40,985 nucleotides of DNA, from assembly GCA_001770935.1 (NCBI GenBank), contig MESI01000026.1, positions 1-40,985 of the forward strand, written 5' to 3'. This document shows positions 39,662 to 40,985 of the stretch, one piece after another. Below the pieces are notes generated by a model. The model ran no database searches. It saw only the letters and a list, made by a program, of their open reading frames with translations, and was not told the DNA's origin. How positions within the stretch are numbered: position 1 is the stretch's first letter; every line of letters begins with the position of its first letter. The position numbers were made by a program, and so were the translations under genes. This stretch comes from Burkholderiales bacterium RIFCSPLOWO2_12_FULL_61_40. GTDB lineage: Bacteria; Pseudomonadota; Gammaproteobacteria; Burkholderiales; Burkholderiaceae_C.

Positions 39662-40985
39662 TCAACCCTTCCCCGCCAGCGCCTTCAACTGGTACAACGC
39701 ATCCAGCGCCTCCCGGGGGCTCAAGCCATCGGGATTAATGGCTGCAAGCGCCGTATCTACTGCGCTTGCAGCTATGGTTTCTGTAGCATGTGGTGCCGCA
39801 AACAAATCGACCTGGGCGTTGCTCTCGGATGCTTGCGCCTCCAGCGCCTCCAGCGTGTGGCGTGCGTGGTTCACCACGGCCGCGGGCATGCCAGCCAGCC
39901 GCGCCACCTGAATCCCGTAGCTCTTGCTGGCCGGGCCGCTCTGGATTTCGTGCAAAAACACAATGTCGCGGCCCGACTCCACTGCGCTCACATGCACGTT
40001 GATGGCGGCGTGGTGGGTGGCGGGGAACTCGGTCAGCTCGAAGTAGTGGGTGGCAAACAGGGTGTAGGCCTGGGTTTTGTCGTGCAACTGGGTGGCGATG
40101 GCCGAGGCCAGCGCCAGGCCGTCAAAGGTGGAGGTGCCCCGGCCAATCTCGTCCATCAGCACCAGGGAATTCGGCGTGGCCGCGTGCAGGATCTGCGCGC
40201 CTTCCAGCATCTCCAGCATGAAGGTGGACTGGGCGTTGGCCAGGTCGTCGGCGGCACCGATGCGGGTGTGGATGGCGTCGATCGGCCCCAATCGGCAGGC
40301 CTGCGCGGGCACATACGATCCCATGCTGGCCAGCAGCACGATCACCGCGATCTGCCGCATGTAGGTGGATTTGCCGCCCATGTTCGGGCCGGTGATGATC
40401 TGCATGCGCTGTTTGGGGCCCATGCGCGTGTCGTTGGCGATGAAGGCGCCGCTGCTCAGCTCGGCCAAGCGCGCTTGCACCACCGGGTGGCGGCCCTGGC
40501 TGATGTCCAGGCAGGGCTCCTTGACAAACTGCGGGGCGTTCCAGTCCAGGGTGAGGGCGCGTTCGGTCAGGGCGCACAAGGCGTCCAGCGTGGCCAGGGC
40601 GCGGGCCAGTTGGGTGAGCGCCGGCACAAAGGGCTGCAACTGGTCCAGTACCTGGTCAAACAGCCATTTTTCCCGCGCCAGGGCGCGCTCCTGGGCGCTC
40701 AGGGCCTTGTCTTCAAAGGCCTTGAGTTCGGGGGTGATGAAGCGTTCGGCGTTTTTCAGGGTCTGGCGGCGGCGGTAGTCGTCGGGCACTTTGTCGACCT
40801 GGCCCTGGGTGACCTCGATGAAAAAGCCATGCACCTTGTTGAACTGCACGCGCAAGTTGGCAATGCCGGTGCGGGCCTTTTCGCGCACCTCCAGGTCCAG
40901 CAAAAAGCCGTCGCAGTTGGTCTGGATGGCGCGCAGCTCGTCCAGCTCGGCGTCAAAACCGGTGGCGATCACGCCGCCGTCGCGC
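39662..40985 (-). CDS. mutS: DNA mismatch repair protein MutS, C-terminal part
   Basis: The last ~440 residues of MutS; the 5' end is beyond the window. It includes the end of the lever/clamp region ([39 protein letters not shown]), then the ATPase: Walker [15 protein letters not shown], the ST...STFMLEM signature, Walker [18 protein letters not shown] motif [11 protein letters not shown], and the helix-turn-helix [11 protein letters not shown]. The C-terminal linker ([20 protein letters not shown]) is encoded by a copy of the dispersed repeat, whose hairpin is intact. MutS recognises mismatches and starts methyl-directed repair with MutL. Confidence 0.96.
   Translation of the reverse strand, partial: RDGGVIATGFDAELDELRAIQTNCDGFLLDLEVREKARTGIANLRVQFNKVHGFFIEVTQGQVDKVPDDYRRRQTLKNAERFITPELKAFEDKALSAQERALAREKWLFDQVLDQLQPFVPALTQLARALATLDALCALTERALTLDWNAPQFVKEPCLDISQGRHPVVQARLAELSSGAFIANDTRMGPKQRMQIITGPNMGGKSTYMRQIAVIVLLASMGSYVPAQACRLGPIDAIHTRIGAADDLANAQSTFMLEMLEGAQILHAATPNSLVLMDEIGRGTSTFDGLALASAIATQLHDKTQAYTLFATHYFELTEFPATHHAAINVHVSAVESGRDIVFLHEIQSGPASKSYGIQVARLAGMPAAVVNHARHTLEALEAQASESNAQVDLFAAPHATETIAASAVDTALAAINPDGLSPREALDALYQLKALAGKG
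39740..39788 (-). repeat. 50-bp dispersed repeat, copy d, inside mutS
   Basis: On the minus strand: TGCTACAGAAACCATAGCTG, CAAGCGCAGTAGATACGGCG, CTTGCAGCC. It includes a perfect 11-bp stem (GCTGCAAGCGC 39741-39751 with 39762-39772). It lies in the C-terminal linker of MutS and keeps the frame. Confidence 0.7.

Overview
The window looks like chromosomal DNA of a betaproteobacterium of the Comamonadaceae (Rhodoferax/Polaromonas/Acidovorax-like). This rests on high-GC codon use, the style of mutS, glnS, uppP and the LivK proteins, and a ~50-bp dispersed repeat of a kind I associate with that family. No rRNA, tRNA or CRISPR was seen. All family names come from reading the proteins, not from database searches.

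Layout. (1) 1-5368 is an accessory block: the 3' end of a group II intron, an ORF6N-domain remnant, a HepT/MntA toxin-antitoxin pair, an AlbA_2/Schlafen-type protein, a phospholipase D-like protein, and a large AT-richer P-loop ATPase that ends in a PD-(D/E)xK-like nuclease motif. This is a candidate defence island. (2) 5414-11444 is metabolic: glnS, glsA, two branched-chain amino acid type binding proteins and a small P-loop ATPase. (3) 11664-16280 is a five-gene export operon: secreted helical protein, ABC ATPase, FtsX-type permease, LolA-like protein and an outer-membrane barrel candidate. (4) 16539-18779 (minus) is a 2TM protein, a LytS-like kinase and a LytTR regulator.

(5) 19184-28767 is the most unusual part. 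An AraC-type regulator and a small unknown gene precede a nine-gene surface/secretion cluster: four signal-peptide proteins sharing a D-x-x-L-x-x-V-x-G motif just after the signal peptide, a periplasmic C39-type peptidase, two outer-membrane barrel proteins, a DUF2059 protein, and a last protein joining an MshEN-type c-di-GMP-binding domain to an exported part with the same motif. It resembles the poorly understood fil ('putative pilus') genes of Acinetobacter. A bipartite direct-repeat element (half-sites 21 bp apart) lies upstream of both the small unknown gene and the cluster, as expected for an AraC-type regulator.

(6) 28770-29924 holds a TumE/TumA-like toxin-antitoxin pair between two 150-bp inverted fragments of an IS630-type transposase end. 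(7) 29951-32874 (minus) is a lipid/membrane operon: acyltransferase, alpha/beta hydrolase, PAQR protein. (8) 33189-37112 has uppP, an HD-GYP protein and a PAS histidine kinase. (9) 37109-38755 (minus) has an Anbu-type proteasome homologue followed by an alpha/beta hydrolase. (10) 38827-40985 has a second HepT/MntA pair, a large near-perfect inverted repeat and the 3' part of mutS.

Two repeat families run through the window: a ~50-bp element (eight copies; three inside coding sequence, one cut by the group II intron) and a 103-bp palindromic element (two copies with covarying arms).
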